Shown: positions 44,839-54,074, counted from the first letter of the stretch. The stretch: 64,000 nucleotides of DNA from Pyrobaculum ferrireducens (GCF_000234805.1 NC_016645.1:1526391-1590390), one strand, 5' to 3'. Program-made: numbers and translations. Notes: generated by a model from the sequence alone, not told the origin.

Positions 44839-46158
44839 ATGAAGGCTGTCTACATCATCTCGGCGGTGCTTGTTATCGTTGTTGTAGCCTTGGCGGCGCT
44901 CTACGCACAGGCTAACGCCCAGGTTGCTCAACTTTCACAGGAACTTGCTAAGGCCAAGGAGGAGGCGGACAAGCTGAGATCTCAAGTAGGCCAGCTACAA
45001 GGCCAAATAACCCAGATGCAGAGCCAGATAGCCGAGTTAAATAAAGCACTGGCGCAGAAGGAGGAGCAGATAAAAGCTCTTCAACAGAGGCCAGCCGTAG
45101 CTGGATATATCTACGCGGCCGTTAGAGAAGGCGATGTGTTATACGCCTACGTCATCGATCCAGCAACCAATAATTTAGTTACTAAGATAGACTTGAGGTA
45201 TACCCTCAGCGCGCCTGTTTATGAGACGCTGTACGCCACCTTAAAGGGACTCGCCAAGCCCAGCGTATTAGAAACATGGACGCCTAGATACTTCCTAGGA
45301 GATCTCCCGTACTTCATTCTGCTATTTGAAAACCCAAACGGCTCATTTGTCGCCTTCATCGACAGCGTCACATTTAAAGACGTAAAATTACTAAAAACAT
45401 ATGATAAATTTACTAGGCAGTACGGCGGAGTGACGCCTGATGGCAGATACCTAATCATCAGCCAGCGGCAGGCTCAAAGAGTCTTGATAATTGATCTACA
45501 GAAGTTCGAGGTCGTCGGGTCGGTTGATTTAGACGCCAACCCGTGCGACGTCGCGCCGTCTCCCGACGGGAAGTATGTGCTTATCCCGGTGAGAGCAGAT
45601 AAAGACCCCAAGAAGCCGGAGTATGCCCTGGTGCTTGAGGTGCCCACGTGGAGGGAGGTGGCTAGGTATTACTTTAAGAAGCCGGGCGAGGAGACGTACA
45701 CCGAGCCCTCCATGACTTACTGGAGCTTCTACAAGCCTCAGTACGGAATTCTCCAAGGCGAGGCCAGACCATACGAGGCGGTGCTGGAAATAGACGTCAA
45801 GACGGGAACTATACGTCTTATAAAGGAGGTTAGCTACCCGTCAATTGCGTACATGGCCATCGAGAATCCGGCTAGGGAGGAGGTCGCCATTGTTGTGTCA
45901 GGTGTGGGTCTATATATTAGATCTCTGCCGCCTGCATACAGCGTCGTTAAGGAGGTGAAAGTAGTACCGGATTATTTAAAAACAGCTGTACAGGGGGTAT
46001 ATAGCCAAGACGGTCGGTACTACTACCTAGCAGGTACAGGCGGCTTGGTGGTCCTGGACACGTCTACATGGAGCGTAGTTAAGCACTACAAGGCAGACGC
46101 CGCCGTGTGGGTCATGGCGGTGCCCAGCGGCGAATGGCTTAGGCTAAGGGGGAGGTGA
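44839..46158 (+). CDS. Membrane protein with coiled coil and beta-propeller
   Basis: About 439 residues: an N-terminal membrane anchor (VYIISAVLVIVVVALAAL), a ~60-residue coiled coil rich in Q/E/K heptads (QLSQELAKAKEEADKLRSQV), and a propeller with YLIISQRQAQRVLIIDLQKF and CDVAPSPDGKYVLIPV. It starts 1 nt after the previous gene's stop. The coiled coil suggests oligomers that hold the propellers away from the membrane. No enzyme motif is visible. Confidence 0.75.
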   Translation: MKAVYIISAVLVIVVVALAALYAQANAQVAQLSQELAKAKEEADKLRSQVGQLQGQITQMQSQIAELNKALAQKEEQIKALQQRPAVAGYIYAAVREGDVLYAYVIDPATNNLVTKIDLRYTLSAPVYETLYATLKGLAKPSVLETWTPRYFLGDLPYFILLFENPNGSFVAFIDSVTFKDVKLLKTYDKFTRQYGGVTPDGRYLIISQRQAQRVLIIDLQKFEVVGSVDLDANPCDVAPSPDGKYVLIPVRADKDPKKPEYALVLEVPTWREVARYYFKKPGEETYTEPSMTYWSFYKPQYGILQGEARPYEAVLEIDVKTGTIRLIKEVSYPSIAYMAIENPAREEVAIVVSGVGLYIRSLPPAYSVVKEVKVVPDYLKTAVQGVYSQDGRYYYLAGTGGLVVLDTSTWSVVKHYKADAAVWVMAVPSGEWLRLRGR

Positions 46159-46904
46159 GCACAATACCCCTCTTTTTCCTACTTTCCTATCTCCTGTCTT
46201 TCTACCTTTTTAAAATTAGGACTAGGCCTTATGTATATGCCCTCGCCGGGGGGGCCGCCGCACACATGGCGATGATGGCGGGCGGCAACGCCTCCTCTCT
46301 GCCAAAGGCCTTGGCGGTGGCGTGGCCTGTCGACCTCATGCCGCTTTTTATCTACGCCGTGGCGGTGACCTCCGCGGCGTATTTAGCCTTTCTAAAGGTG
46401 GGCACCTCTATTACGCCGGGCGGCGCCCTCGCCCTAGGCCTGGGGCTGTACAACTACCCCTTCGGACTCGCCGTGGCCTCCGCGGTGTATTCCCTGCCGA
46501 GGTACGCAGATCTGGCCCCGAGTCTACTTGCGGCGGGGGTGTCCAGCCTCGCCGTGGTGGAGGTATTTATCCTCAAGGCGGTGGCTTCTTCCACCCGGTC
46601 TTCTACCAGGCTGTGGCCTCTGCCGGTGGCCGCCCTGCCGGCGGGCTACTTCTCGTACTTCGCCATGCCGCCGCTGGCCATTGATATATTTCCACGCGTC
46701 GTGGCGGCGACTTTCTACGCGGGGGCAGCCGCCCTCATTGTCTACGCCATGTTTAGAAATAACGTCGTGGCGGCTAGCCTAATGGGGGGCTTGGGCTCCT
46801 ATAAATTCTGGGCGGCTCTCTTCGGCGGCGTTATGATATACGCAGTGCCTGAGGTCTTAATCCACATGTACCACCCAGAAATGCACACATATCTCCATCT
46901 GTGA
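46155..46904 (+). CDS. Polytopic membrane protein of the propeller/SQR operon
   Basis: 249 residues with about seven or eight hydrophobic segments and a histidine-rich C-terminus (HMYHPEMHTYLHL). No known family is recognised. The GTG start overlaps the previous stop, and its own stop overlaps the next start. The C-terminal histidines could bind a metal or heme. It may be the membrane anchor or quinone-reactive partner for the exported flavoprotein encoded next; this is inference. Confidence 0.7.
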   Translation: MSTIPLFFLLSYLLSFYLFKIRTRPYVYALAGGAAAHMAMMAGGNASSLPKALAVAWPVDLMPLFIYAVAVTSAAYLAFLKVGTSITPGGALALGLGLYNYPFGLAVASAVYSLPRYADLAPSLLAAGVSSLAVVEVFILKAVASSTRSSTRLWPLPVAALPAGYFSYFAMPPLAIDIFPRVVAATFYAGAAALIVYAMFRNNVVAASLMGGLGSYKFWAALFGGVMIYAVPEVLIHMYHPEMHTYLHL

Positions 46905-48103
46905 GGCGGCGCGACTTCCTAAAGGCGGCCGCGGCCGCGGCTGTCGCGGCGGCTGGGGGGTACCTACTGACTAGAAACAGGTCTAAAAAAGTCGACGTTG
47001 TGATTGTGGGAGGGGGCGTAGCCGGCTCCACAGTAGCCCGGCTACTGCCTAGAGATCTAGACGTGGTGGTGGTAGAGAAGAGGAGTAGCTACCTGGTCGG
47101 GCCTGCGAAGGAGGACGTGGCGCTGGGGCTGGCCTCCCCCGTGGAGTACGCCGTTGGGTTTGCGAACTACGTCAGAGGCGAGGTCTTGGCGGTGGATCCT
47201 GGAAATAGGCTGGTGTACACCACCGCCGGCGTATTTCAGTACAAGTACCTCGTCCTAGCCCCCGGCGTGAGGCTGGCGTACGAAGCCGTGGCTGTTGACA
47301 GGGGGGCGAGGTACGTCAATATTTACGACGATGATAACGTGCTGGCCAGCGCCGGGGTGCTCAAAAGGGCGCGCGGCCGCGTGGTGGTGGCGCATCCAGG
47401 CCTGCCCTATAGATGCACCTCGGCCCCGTACGAAACCGCTTTTTTGTTAAAGTGGCTAAACCCAGAGGCTGACGTTACCGTGATTTCCGGAGTTAAGGAA
47501 ATACCCCGGGAATTTGTGGACCAGGTCTCGACCTTGGGCGGGAGGGTTGCCGAGCTTATGGAGGAGAGGGGTATAGACTTCGTGGGGGGCCTGGAGGTGG
47601 TGGAGATATGGAGAGATAGAGTGGTGACGGACGGCGGAGAGGTGTTTAAATATGACGCCTTGATCTGGACGCCTCCGCACAGAGGCTGGGGTTTGCTGGT
47701 GGAGGCGGGGCTGGCCCGGGAGGGGGAGTACAGCTTTGTGCGAGTAGACGACGAGATGAGGGCGCTGGGCTGGGACGACGTGTACGCCGTCGGCGACGTG
47801 GTGTGGCACGTGGTGAAGACAGGCTGGGCCGCCTTCTACCAGGCGCAGGTGGCGGCGGCCTCCATAAAGAGAGATTTGGGACTGCCGGCTGAGGGGCCGA
47901 GGTTTCTCTACAGCGAGGACGCCATAAGGCTCTCCCCCAGAGAGGCTATAAGGGGCGCCAAGGCCTGGTGGCCTATATACGGAGGGGTGCTGTGGCGCGG
48001 CGTCTACGGCCCCTCCGAGGCGGAGGCCGAGGCCAAGTATCAGTGGATGAGGGCAATGAAGGAGATTATAGAAGAGGGCCAGAGGAGGTGGAAAAAGTTA
48101 TAG
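46901..48103 (+). CDS. Tat-exported SQR/flavocytochrome-c-like FAD protein
   Basis: The protein starts with a twin-arginine signal (MRRRDFLKAAAAAAVAAAGG), then an FAD motif VDVVIVGGGVAGSTVARLLP. It has YKYLVLAPG and a C-terminal DDVYAVGDV FAD segment. A cysteine in GLPYRCTSAPYETAFLL matches the redox-cysteine place of the SQR family. Export would put sulfide or polysulfide oxidation outside the membrane, as in FccB. It is the last gene of the four-gene operon and overlaps the convergent gene by 6 bp. Confidence 0.85.
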   Translation: MRRRDFLKAAAAAAVAAAGGYLLTRNRSKKVDVVIVGGGVAGSTVARLLPRDLDVVVVEKRSSYLVGPAKEDVALGLASPVEYAVGFANYVRGEVLAVDPGNRLVYTTAGVFQYKYLVLAPGVRLAYEAVAVDRGARYVNIYDDDNVLASAGVLKRARGRVVVAHPGLPYRCTSAPYETAFLLKWLNPEADVTVISGVKEIPREFVDQVSTLGGRVAELMEERGIDFVGGLEVVEIWRDRVVTDGGEVFKYDALIWTPPHRGWGLLVEAGLAREGEYSFVRVDDEMRALGWDDVYAVGDVVWHVVKTGWAAFYQAQVAAASIKRDLGLPAEGPRFLYSEDAIRLSPREAIRGAKAWWPIYGGVLWRGVYGPSEAEAEAKYQWMRAMKEIIEEGQRRWKKL

Positions 48104-48424
48104 TCTTTTGTAGATTAGCTTTACCACATCCCCATCTCTAGTCACTACGAGGAATTTATCCACCATGGGACATGTACAGTATAGGAGGAAGGCCTCCCCC
48201 GGCTCGAGCTTGAGTAGCTCCAGAAAGACGTGTTGAGTCTTTGCAAAGGAGATGATTCCCCTCCCCTCGTTTCTCACCCTCAAGGTGACGAAGTCTATGT
48301 GTTGCCCCGGCGCCAGCTCGTCGACCACTACGCCGGGTATTTTTAGAAATTCGCCGACTCTACCGGGCATCAGCGGCTCGCCGTCTAGGCCGAAGTGCTT
48401 CAGCCCTACATGGTCTATCTCCAT
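48098..48424 (-). CDS. Unrecognised 108-residue protein
   Basis: An intact frame with beta-rich character (FVTLRVRNEGRGIISFAKTQ) and a CTC pair in LLYCTCPMVDKFLVV. No membrane segment or known motif is seen. It converges on the SQR-like gene with a 6-bp overlap, and its upstream region is shared with the ferredoxin gene. Function not assignable. Confidence 0.6.
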   Translation of the reverse strand: MEIDHVGLKHFGLDGEPLMPGRVGEFLKIPGVVVDELAPGQHIDFVTLRVRNEGRGIISFAKTQHVFLELLKLEPGEAFLLYCTCPMVDKFLVVTRDGDVVKLIYKRL

Positions 48425-48542
48425 GTATTAAATTTCGAAATTAATATTAAAAGATTTTGAATTAAAATTTTTATTTAATGAATTTTCTATAAATATTATC
48501 TCTGCTAGACTTTGGTTAGGGGTCTGTTTTAATGCTGTGATA

Positions 48543-48567
48543 TTATTAACATTTATATTGTTAATAA
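48543..48567. promoter_or_regulatory. 9-bp inverted repeat before the ferredoxin gene
   Basis: TTATTAACA (48543-48551) and TGTTAATAA (48559-48567) are perfect inverted repeats with a 7-bp spacer. They end just before the putative TATA region of the gene at 48598. The half-site TTAACA is the same as in the palindrome at 43762. Confidence 0.5.
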
Positions 48568-48597
48568 AAGATAAATTTAGGCAAAATAGTAAAAACA

Positions 48598-48903
48598 ATG
48601 GAAAAAGTGGTGATATATAGGGATAGCTGTATAGCATGTGGGGCGTGTATTGTCTACTGCCCCCACGGCGCCCTCATCCCCGACGAAGACGGCAAGCCAA
48701 TCCTCCTCTGGGATTTGTGTAAAGACGACTTCGCCTGTGTATATGTATGCCCGGTGGCCGCCGTGCAGAAGACCTCCCAAGCCTCTAAGAGGCCGCTTGT
48801 GCCGTGGTACAGGCTACAAGACCCCGCCAAGCTTCGGGAACTGGAGGCTTGGCTGAGGCGTTTAGGTTCGTCGACAAAACCTTCTCTATATTTACACAAC
48901 TAA
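48598..48903 (+). CDS. Small ferredoxin-like Fe-S protein
   Basis: 101 residues with CIACGACIVYCP binding one [4Fe-4S] cluster. A second, less standard group, CKDDFACVYVCP, could bind another. The C-terminal ~45 residues form a helical extension. It is probably an electron carrier or the Fe-S subunit of a larger enzyme. An inverted repeat with the TTAACA half-site lies directly upstream of its promoter. Confidence 0.8.
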   Translation: MEKVVIYRDSCIACGACIVYCPHGALIPDEDGKPILLWDLCKDDFACVYVCPVAAVQKTSQASKRPLVPWYRLQDPAKLRELEAWLRRLGSSTKPSLYLHN

Positions 48904-48940
48904 GTTAATAAACATTATTTTTTCCAACTATTTTTATGCC

Positions 48941-49135
48941 ATGTTGGAGGGGCTCGTGGGGCGGCGGGTTAGGCTGGTGCTAGCCAGGTGCGACCAGGTG
49001 TCGGAGCGGGATTTGGAGGTTGTGGAGGGGGTTCTTACACACGTGGCGAGGGATAGGGTGTTGGTGAGCGAGGGCGGGAGGGTGAGAGTAGTGGAAAGGG
49101 GGTGGATAATAGAGGCGAAGCCCCTGGAGGGTTGA
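48941..49135 (+). CDS. Small beta-rich protein of unknown function
   Basis: 64 residues with an alternating strand pattern (LVGRRVRLVLARC, GVLTHVARDRVLVSEGG) suggestive of a small beta barrel. No family is recognised. It follows the ferredoxin gene by 37 bp and could be co-transcribed. One cysteine is present. Confidence 0.5.
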   Translation: MLEGLVGRRVRLVLARCDQVSERDLEVVEGVLTHVARDRVLVSEGGRVRVVERGWIIEAKPLEG

Positions 49136-49148
49136 AAAGGGGGGGTTT

Positions 49149-49637
49149 TTAGGCGTGGCCAGCCACTTTTTCTGCCTCTTTTATCACCTCGTCGTATGGG
49201 GGCTCGTTTCTCGGGTCGTCGCTGTACCAGACGTACCTAATCGTTCCGCTTGGGTCGATTATGTAGACGGCTCTCTTGGCGAGGTGGAACAGTGGGAGGC
49301 CCAGCAGATTGGCCTGCACCACGTCGTACATGCCGATGACAATGCGGTTGTAGTCGGAGAGCAGTGGGAAGTTCAGCTTGTTGGCGTCTTTAAACGCCTT
49401 GAGGGCGAAGGGGCTGTCTACAGATATCGCCAGGACCTCGGCGTTGGCCTTGTTTAGAAGTGCCATCTTGTCGCGGAAGGTGCAGAGCTCCTTGGTGCAT
49501 ACAGAGGTGAACGCGCCTGGGAAGAATAGTAGCACCACCGGCCTCCCCTTTTTCAACACCTCAGATAGCCTCACCGGCTTGAGGTCCTCGTTTAGTAGTT
49601 CGAAGTCTGGGGCTTTTTCACCTACTTTTAGCGGCAT
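49149..49637 (-). CDS. Peroxiredoxin (AhpC/TSA family)
   Basis: 162 residues with the peroxidatic cysteine in FFPGAFTSVCTKELCTF (C47), a second cysteine at C52, and the family's N-terminal GEKAPDFELL. It reduces hydrogen peroxide and organic peroxides. A C-terminal resolving cysteine is absent, as in Bcp/1-Cys-like types, where C52 may resolve. The upstream AT-rich TTAATACTTAAAT supports a leaderless start. It fits an organism exposed to oxygen. Confidence 0.93.
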   Translation of the reverse strand: MPLKVGEKAPDFELLNEDLKPVRLSEVLKKGRPVVLLFFPGAFTSVCTKELCTFRDKMALLNKANAEVLAISVDSPFALKAFKDANKLNFPLLSDYNRIVIGMYDVVQANLLGLPLFHLAKRAVYIIDPSGTIRYVWYSDDPRNEPPYDEVIKEAEKVAGHA

Positions 49638-49901
49638 GTCTCCAACTCACTTTCCACATTTAAGTATTAATATTGGCCATTTGTGTGCCGGTGCAAATTT
49701 ATATAGTGAATTCTACTATGATATATAACATTCTAAATATCAAACCAACTTTATACCCCTATCTAAATTAATAAAAATAAATTTAGATTTGCTAAATTTC
49801 TAAGTCTTATCTCATAGAGATTCTCGATATTCTGTTATCTCTACCAGATGAAGTTTTTGCATACTTGAATTTGTTTTTAACTCCAAGTCGGAACTACTTC
49901 T
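49638..49901. other. 264-bp AT-rich divergent control region
   Basis: Contains promoters for the peroxiredoxin and rhodanese genes. A 9-bp inverted repeat, ATCTAAATT (49761-49769) and AATTTAGAT (49780-49788), lies in the middle. Confidence 0.5.
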
Positions 49902-50755
49902 ATGAGCGAAGTAGTTGTATCAACCGAGTGGGTTCAGCAGAATCTAAACAACCCAAAGGTGAGGATCGTGGAGGTTGACTACGACCCAGCCTCTGCCTAT
50001 GAGGTGTGGCACGTGCCCAACGCGGTGTTGATAGCGTGGAGAGAGCTCCGGCACCCAGTGAGGCGGGACTTCATAGAGCCGGGCGACTTCGAGAGGCTTC
50101 TGTCTGAGAGGGGCATATCTAACGACCACACCGTGGTGCTCTACGGCGACTTCAACAACTGGTTCGCTACGCCTTCTGGCTGTTCCAGGCCTACGGCCAC
50201 GAAGACGTCAAGATTATGGACGGCGGGAGGACCGCCTGGGCGAAGGAGGGGAGGCCCACGACAAGGGAGAAGCCCGCCTTCCCCAAGACCCAGTACAGGG
50301 TAAAGAGGGTGGACTGGGGCTCCAGGAGGGCCTACCTCTGGGAGGTGTTCAACAAAGTTGTCCACGGCGAGGTTGGGCGAAACGTCCTGCTGATCGACGT
50401 GAGGAGCCCAGCCGAGTACAAGGGCGAGATCACGGCACCGCCGGAGTACGCCAACGAGCAGACCCAGGTCGGCGGCCACATCCCCGGCGCGGTGAACATC
50501 CCCTGGGGGCAGGCCGTCGACCCACAGACAGGTAAGTTTAAGCCAATCGACGAGCTGAAGAGGCTATACGAAGGCGCCGGCGTGACGCCAGACAAGGAGA
50601 TAATCACCTACTGCAGAATCGGCGAGAGAGCAGCCCACACATGGTTCGTCTTGAAACACCTACTGAAATACCCCGCCGTCAGAGTCTACGACGGCTCCTG
50701 GGCAGAGGGGGGCAACCTAGTCGGGGCCCCCGTTAAGAAAGGCGATCAGCCATAA
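49902..50755 (+). pseudogene. Thiosulfate sulfurtransferase (rhodanese), frameshifted
   Basis: The first frame (49902 to ~50165) matches the N-terminal rhodanese domain: VSTEWVQQNLNNPKVRIVEV, WHVPNAVLIAW and HTVVLYGDFNNWFA. The protein then continues in another frame as YAFWLFQAYGHEDVKIMDGG and a second domain with VLLIDVRSPAEY and EIITYCRIGERAAHTWF, where C is the catalytic cysteine. One base appears missing near 50167. Both domains are otherwise well preserved, so the break is recent, a programmed shift, or a sequencing error. Confidence 0.85.
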
Positions 50756-51170
50756 ACCGTCCCCCTTTTCTGCATCACTCCCTTAAAATGCCGTAATTTT
50801 AAACTATCTCAATTTTCTAAGAAGCCTCCACGTTGCGGGAACCGGATCTCTCTAACCCCCACAACGGCGCCGACGTCCTCTGCCCGCGCCGTGCGCGCTG
50901 TATAGGGGGCTGTGGGAGGTGGTCTAGATCTGCGCGGCAAGCCCTGTCTAGATTAGAAACTTGGCTTAGTAGAAACCCTATCAGCTCTGAAAGCTGGGCG
51001 TATTACTCAGTAGAGGAGCTATATGTTATGTTGCGTCTTCCGCGTCTAACGTCTCCCAACGCCACCTGTGTCTCAAATCTTCCTCGCTGGTCTAATCTTT
51101 TATATTTTTCGAGTAGTGATATTTATACAGTAGATGACTATATTTTAAAATTAGCTTTCCATAAATTCGA
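50756..51170. other. 415-bp region without a convincing gene
   Basis: An open frame at 50833-51186 has an irregular composition and no family features, so it is not called. The right end carries the promoter (TATTTTAAAA) of the DsrE-like gene. Nothing else is recognised. Confidence 0.5.
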
Positions 51171-51623
51171 ATGGAGCGGAAGTTAGGGATTGTGTTCGCC
51201 TCGGGCGCCGTGAATAGGATTTGTTGCCTCGTTGTGTACAGCGCGGCGGCCTTAGCCTCTGGCTACAGAGTCACAGTCCACCTAGTAAACGAGGGCTTGG
51301 TTGCGTTTAAGAAAGACGTGCTTCCAAAGCTCAACACCGGCGACTTGGAGACCGCGATTCACCCTCCGATGTACACCCCTTATGTAGAGACCTACATCAA
51401 GAACCTTAAGGACGCGGTGGCTAAGGGTGCTCTGAAGACTTGGTACGACTTCCTCAAGGATCTAAAGAGTCAGTACGGCGACAGGCTTAAGATATATGCA
51501 TGTCCACTGGCGTCGCAACTCTACGGCATATCCAAGGACCAGCTAGTCGACGTAGTCGACGACGTGCGCGGCGCCGAGTACTTCCTAGAGGAGGTATACG
51601 GCGGCGTCGTGATGTATCTCTAA
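51171..51623 (+). CDS. DsrE-like protein
   Basis: 150 residues with the DsrE/DsrF fold pattern: LGIVFASGAVNRICCLVVYS start, YRVTVHLVNEGLVAF, and a cysteine in LKIYACPLASQLYGI at the usual active position. An extra helical insertion sits in the middle. It probably exchanges persulfide with a TusA-type carrier. It is a monocistronic gene near the rhodanese and TauE genes, consistent with a sulfur-trafficking role. Confidence 0.8.
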   Translation: MERKLGIVFASGAVNRICCLVVYSAAALASGYRVTVHLVNEGLVAFKKDVLPKLNTGDLETAIHPPMYTPYVETYIKNLKDAVAKGALKTWYDFLKDLKSQYGDRLKIYACPLASQLYGISKDQLVDVVDDVRGAEYFLEEVYGGVVMYL

Positions 51624-51761
51624 ATCGTCGAGTTTTTTCCATCCTCTGGGGTCGGCGGTTGTGTGGGGACGTCTACAACGGGTAGCTCGCTGACCTATCC
51701 GGGCGGCGACGCAGGTTCTAGAGAGGTAGCCTTTTTAACTGTTGTGTATCGACCCCGTCGG

Positions 51762-52490
51762 CTAGCCTTCTGGCGTTGGTTTCTTTTCCTGTAGCTTCTC
51801 TAGTTGTTTTCTCATGAGGATGCCTTCGATGATTGCGATGTAGGTTCTGAGCTTGGGGTAGTACCTCAGGAGGTCTTCTCTCTTGGTCTCAAAGTACTCG
51901 TTTAGAATGGCCTCGGCGATTTTCCTAAGCTCGTTGACGTCTTCCCAGGTATAGGCCTCTATGTCCTTGTCTAGAAGCTCTAGCAGCCTCTTTCTGACCT
52001 CCGGCGTGTAGTATCTAGACCTGGCCTCCGGCGACAGCTGTTTAAGCAACCCCCTAAGGAGGACAGCCTCGGAGTTCGATACAAGGCTTTTGCCGGATGG
52101 GAAGTTTATGAAGGCGTCGTGGAAGTTGTAGACAGCCTCGCCCATGACTCTCACCCTCTCTTTCAACTCCCCCAGCTCACCCCTCACGCGGAACAGCTCG
52201 CCCCGGACCCCCTCCAGGGCGTTTTTCACATCGGCAAGCCCGCTTTCTACACTCGCCACTCTACTCTCAAGAGCGGCCAGCCTAGTGCTTAAGTGGGCTA
52301 CGCTACTCTTCACCTCAGCTAGCTCTATCCTGTTTCTTCCCACCTCTTCTTCTATTCTCTCTACCCTTTTTTCCAAGGTTGCTAAATCACGCCTCACCTC
52401 CACAATTTTGTAGTAAAGCACTAGAACTGCAACTGCTACGAGGGGGGCCTGGGCCACCATGGAGTTAACAATGTAGCTAATGTCAATCAC
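51762..52490 (-). CDS. Membrane-anchored coiled-coil protein
   Basis: From the GTG at 52490 the protein has 242 residues: a short N-terminus, a membrane helix (AQAPLVAVAVLVLYYKIV), a ~100-residue coiled coil (TLEKRVERIEEEVGRNRIEL, LAALESRVASVESGLADV), and a helical C-terminal domain. The longer frame from 52655 has non-coding character. A TATA-like TTTTAAAAA precedes the GTG. The short protein at 19.0 kb is a paralogue. Function unknown. Confidence 0.7.
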   Translation of the reverse strand: MIDISYIVNSMVAQAPLVAVAVLVLYYKIVEVRRDLATLEKRVERIEEEVGRNRIELAEVKSSVAHLSTRLAALESRVASVESGLADVKNALEGVRGELFRVRGELGELKERVRVMGEAVYNFHDAFINFPSGKSLVSNSEAVLLRGLLKQLSPEARSRYYTPEVRKRLLELLDKDIEAYTWEDVNELRKIAEAILNEYFETKREDLLRYYPKLRTYIAIIEGILMRKQLEKLQEKKPTPEG

Positions 52491-52842
52491 GTAATTTACC
52501 AACCACTTTTTAAAAAACTTGCCTACACCTTCTCCACCAAGCGCAGGCTTAGAAATAACACCACTTCCACTATTTCGGCTGACTGAATCAACCACACCTC
52601 CTGCCGTGTACCCATCTGCGCTTCTTCGCGTACCGTGGGGGCCTCTTACCCTCACTCTGGAACTGCAAATTAGGCTGGCGGCGCGCTGGGGCTCCTCCGC
52701 GGCGATTGGTATCTACCTCCTAGTGGATTAAGCGCTTTAGCTTTTTAATGGGTTTATTAGCGTTTTTGTCTGGAGACTCCTTTTGCTGTGATTACTGGAA
52801 ATCTGCGAATATCCTATATAAATGTTTCTGATACGTGGTGGT

Positions 52843-53709
52843 ATGGCGGTGGAGGGGTTGTACGTACCTCTTATCCTGGGGGTTGTTAGTGTATTTATTG
52901 GGTTTATCGGCGCCTTGGCTGGGGTTGGGGGTGGGGTTTTGTTTACCCCACTATTCCTGGCATTTACAGCCGCCGATATAAATATCGTCAGAGCGACGGG
53001 GCTCGCGCTGGCGATGACCACGTCAATCTTCTCTAGCGTCAGGTACATAAGAGCTGGAATTACCAACCTCAACATCATCCTCTTCTCCTCATTTTTTCTA
53101 ACTATAGGAGCTGTTTTCGGAGCGACTATGGGCATCTACCTGGTGCATCAATATGGCCAAGTAGGCGCCGCCGTGACTAGGCTCGCCCTTGGGGTTTTGC
53201 TGATTGTGATTATCGTCGTCATGAGTTTGAGGAGGGTGGAGTGGCCCGAGGCTAGGGAAGATAGATTTACGAAACTATTCGATCTGCGCGGCGTATATTT
53301 CGAACAGTCGCTAAAGAGAGAGGTGCGGTACGCGGCGAGGAACGCCCACATTGCGGCGGTGTTCCTCTTTCTCGTCGGTGTCATAAGCGGCACCTTCGGC
53401 CTGGGGGGTGGGTGGGCTCTCGTGCCGGTTCTAAACTTGGTCTCGGGCCTCCCGCTTAAAGTCGCCGTGGCGACCTCTGTTGCTTCAATTGCCGTGGGCG
53501 ACGCGGCTGGCCTCTGGGTTTACTACCACCACGCCTATCTACTCCCAGAGATGTTTATAGCGGTTGTCCCAGGGGTGGTGGTGGGGGCAACGCTGGGGGC
53601 CAAGGTGGCGCTGAGAGTTAAGGCATCAATCGTGAAGTACGCAGTTATGGGAGTGATGCTAGTCTCGGGAATTCAGCTGATAATAAGAGGCATAAGCTCG
53701 TTAATATGA
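52843..53709 (+). CDS. TauE/SafE-family anion exporter
   Basis: 288 residues with two halves, each starting with a GLAGVGGG-type motif: GALAGVGGGVLFTPLFL in the first and SGTFGLGGGWALVPVL in the second. About eight membrane segments are visible. The family exports sulfite, sulfoacetate or related anions. The ATG at 52843 lies ~26 nt after TATATAAA, favouring it over 52822. The DUF1634 gene overlaps its stop. Confidence 0.9.
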   Translation: MAVEGLYVPLILGVVSVFIGFIGALAGVGGGVLFTPLFLAFTAADINIVRATGLALAMTTSIFSSVRYIRAGITNLNIILFSSFFLTIGAVFGATMGIYLVHQYGQVGAAVTRLALGVLLIVIIVVMSLRRVEWPEAREDRFTKLFDLRGVYFEQSLKREVRYAARNAHIAAVFLFLVGVISGTFGLGGGWALVPVLNLVSGLPLKVAVATSVASIAVGDAAGLWVYYHHAYLLPEMFIAVVPGVVVGATLGAKVALRVKASIVKYAVMGVMLVSGIQLIIRGISSLI

Positions 53710-54029
53710 GGAGACTAAGCTACGTAAATACCCTCTATATAACTGCGATCTTGGGAATACTACTGACTACCGCAACAGTAGTCGCGCTGGCCGTTGCCAA
53801 CGGCCCTCAAAAACTCGCAGACGTCTACCACCGCGTACTCTCCGGCGATTTAAACAACGGCGCCCGCGGCATGGGCGACATCGGCCTGGTAGTATTCATG
53901 CTGGCGATCCCAGCGGCTTTAACAGCCGCGCTCATTAGGGAAAAACTCAACAAGCTAATCAAAATCCTAGCCCTGGCAGTCCTAGTTATCAACATACTGG
54001 CGGCACTGGGCCTACTATCATTACATTAA
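53706..54029 (+). CDS. DUF1634-family membrane protein
   Basis: 107 residues with three membrane segments (ILLTTATVVALAVAN, IGLVVFMLAIPAALTAALI, ILALAVLVINILAALGLL), matching DUF1634. Members are typically encoded directly after TauE/SafE genes, and here the two genes overlap by 4 nt. It probably forms part of the transporter. No catalytic motif is present. Confidence 0.85.
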   Translation: MRRLSYVNTLYITAILGILLTTATVVALAVANGPQKLADVYHRVLSGDLNNGARGMGDIGLVVFMLAIPAALTAALIREKLNKLIKILALAVLVINILAALGLLSLH

Positions 54030-54074
54030 CCCTTAAAAAAGTTAAAAACACCGTGAAAAAGTAAAAAAGCTGTG

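Noticed and set aside
50833-51186. 117-codon plus-strand frame
   Set aside because: No recognisable segments or promoter; it ends inside the start of the DsrE-like gene in another frame.
52491-52655. 55-residue N-terminal extension of the membrane coiled-coil gene
   Set aside because: Low-complexity, non-coding-like residues, and a TATA box sits inside it at the right distance from the GTG at 52490.
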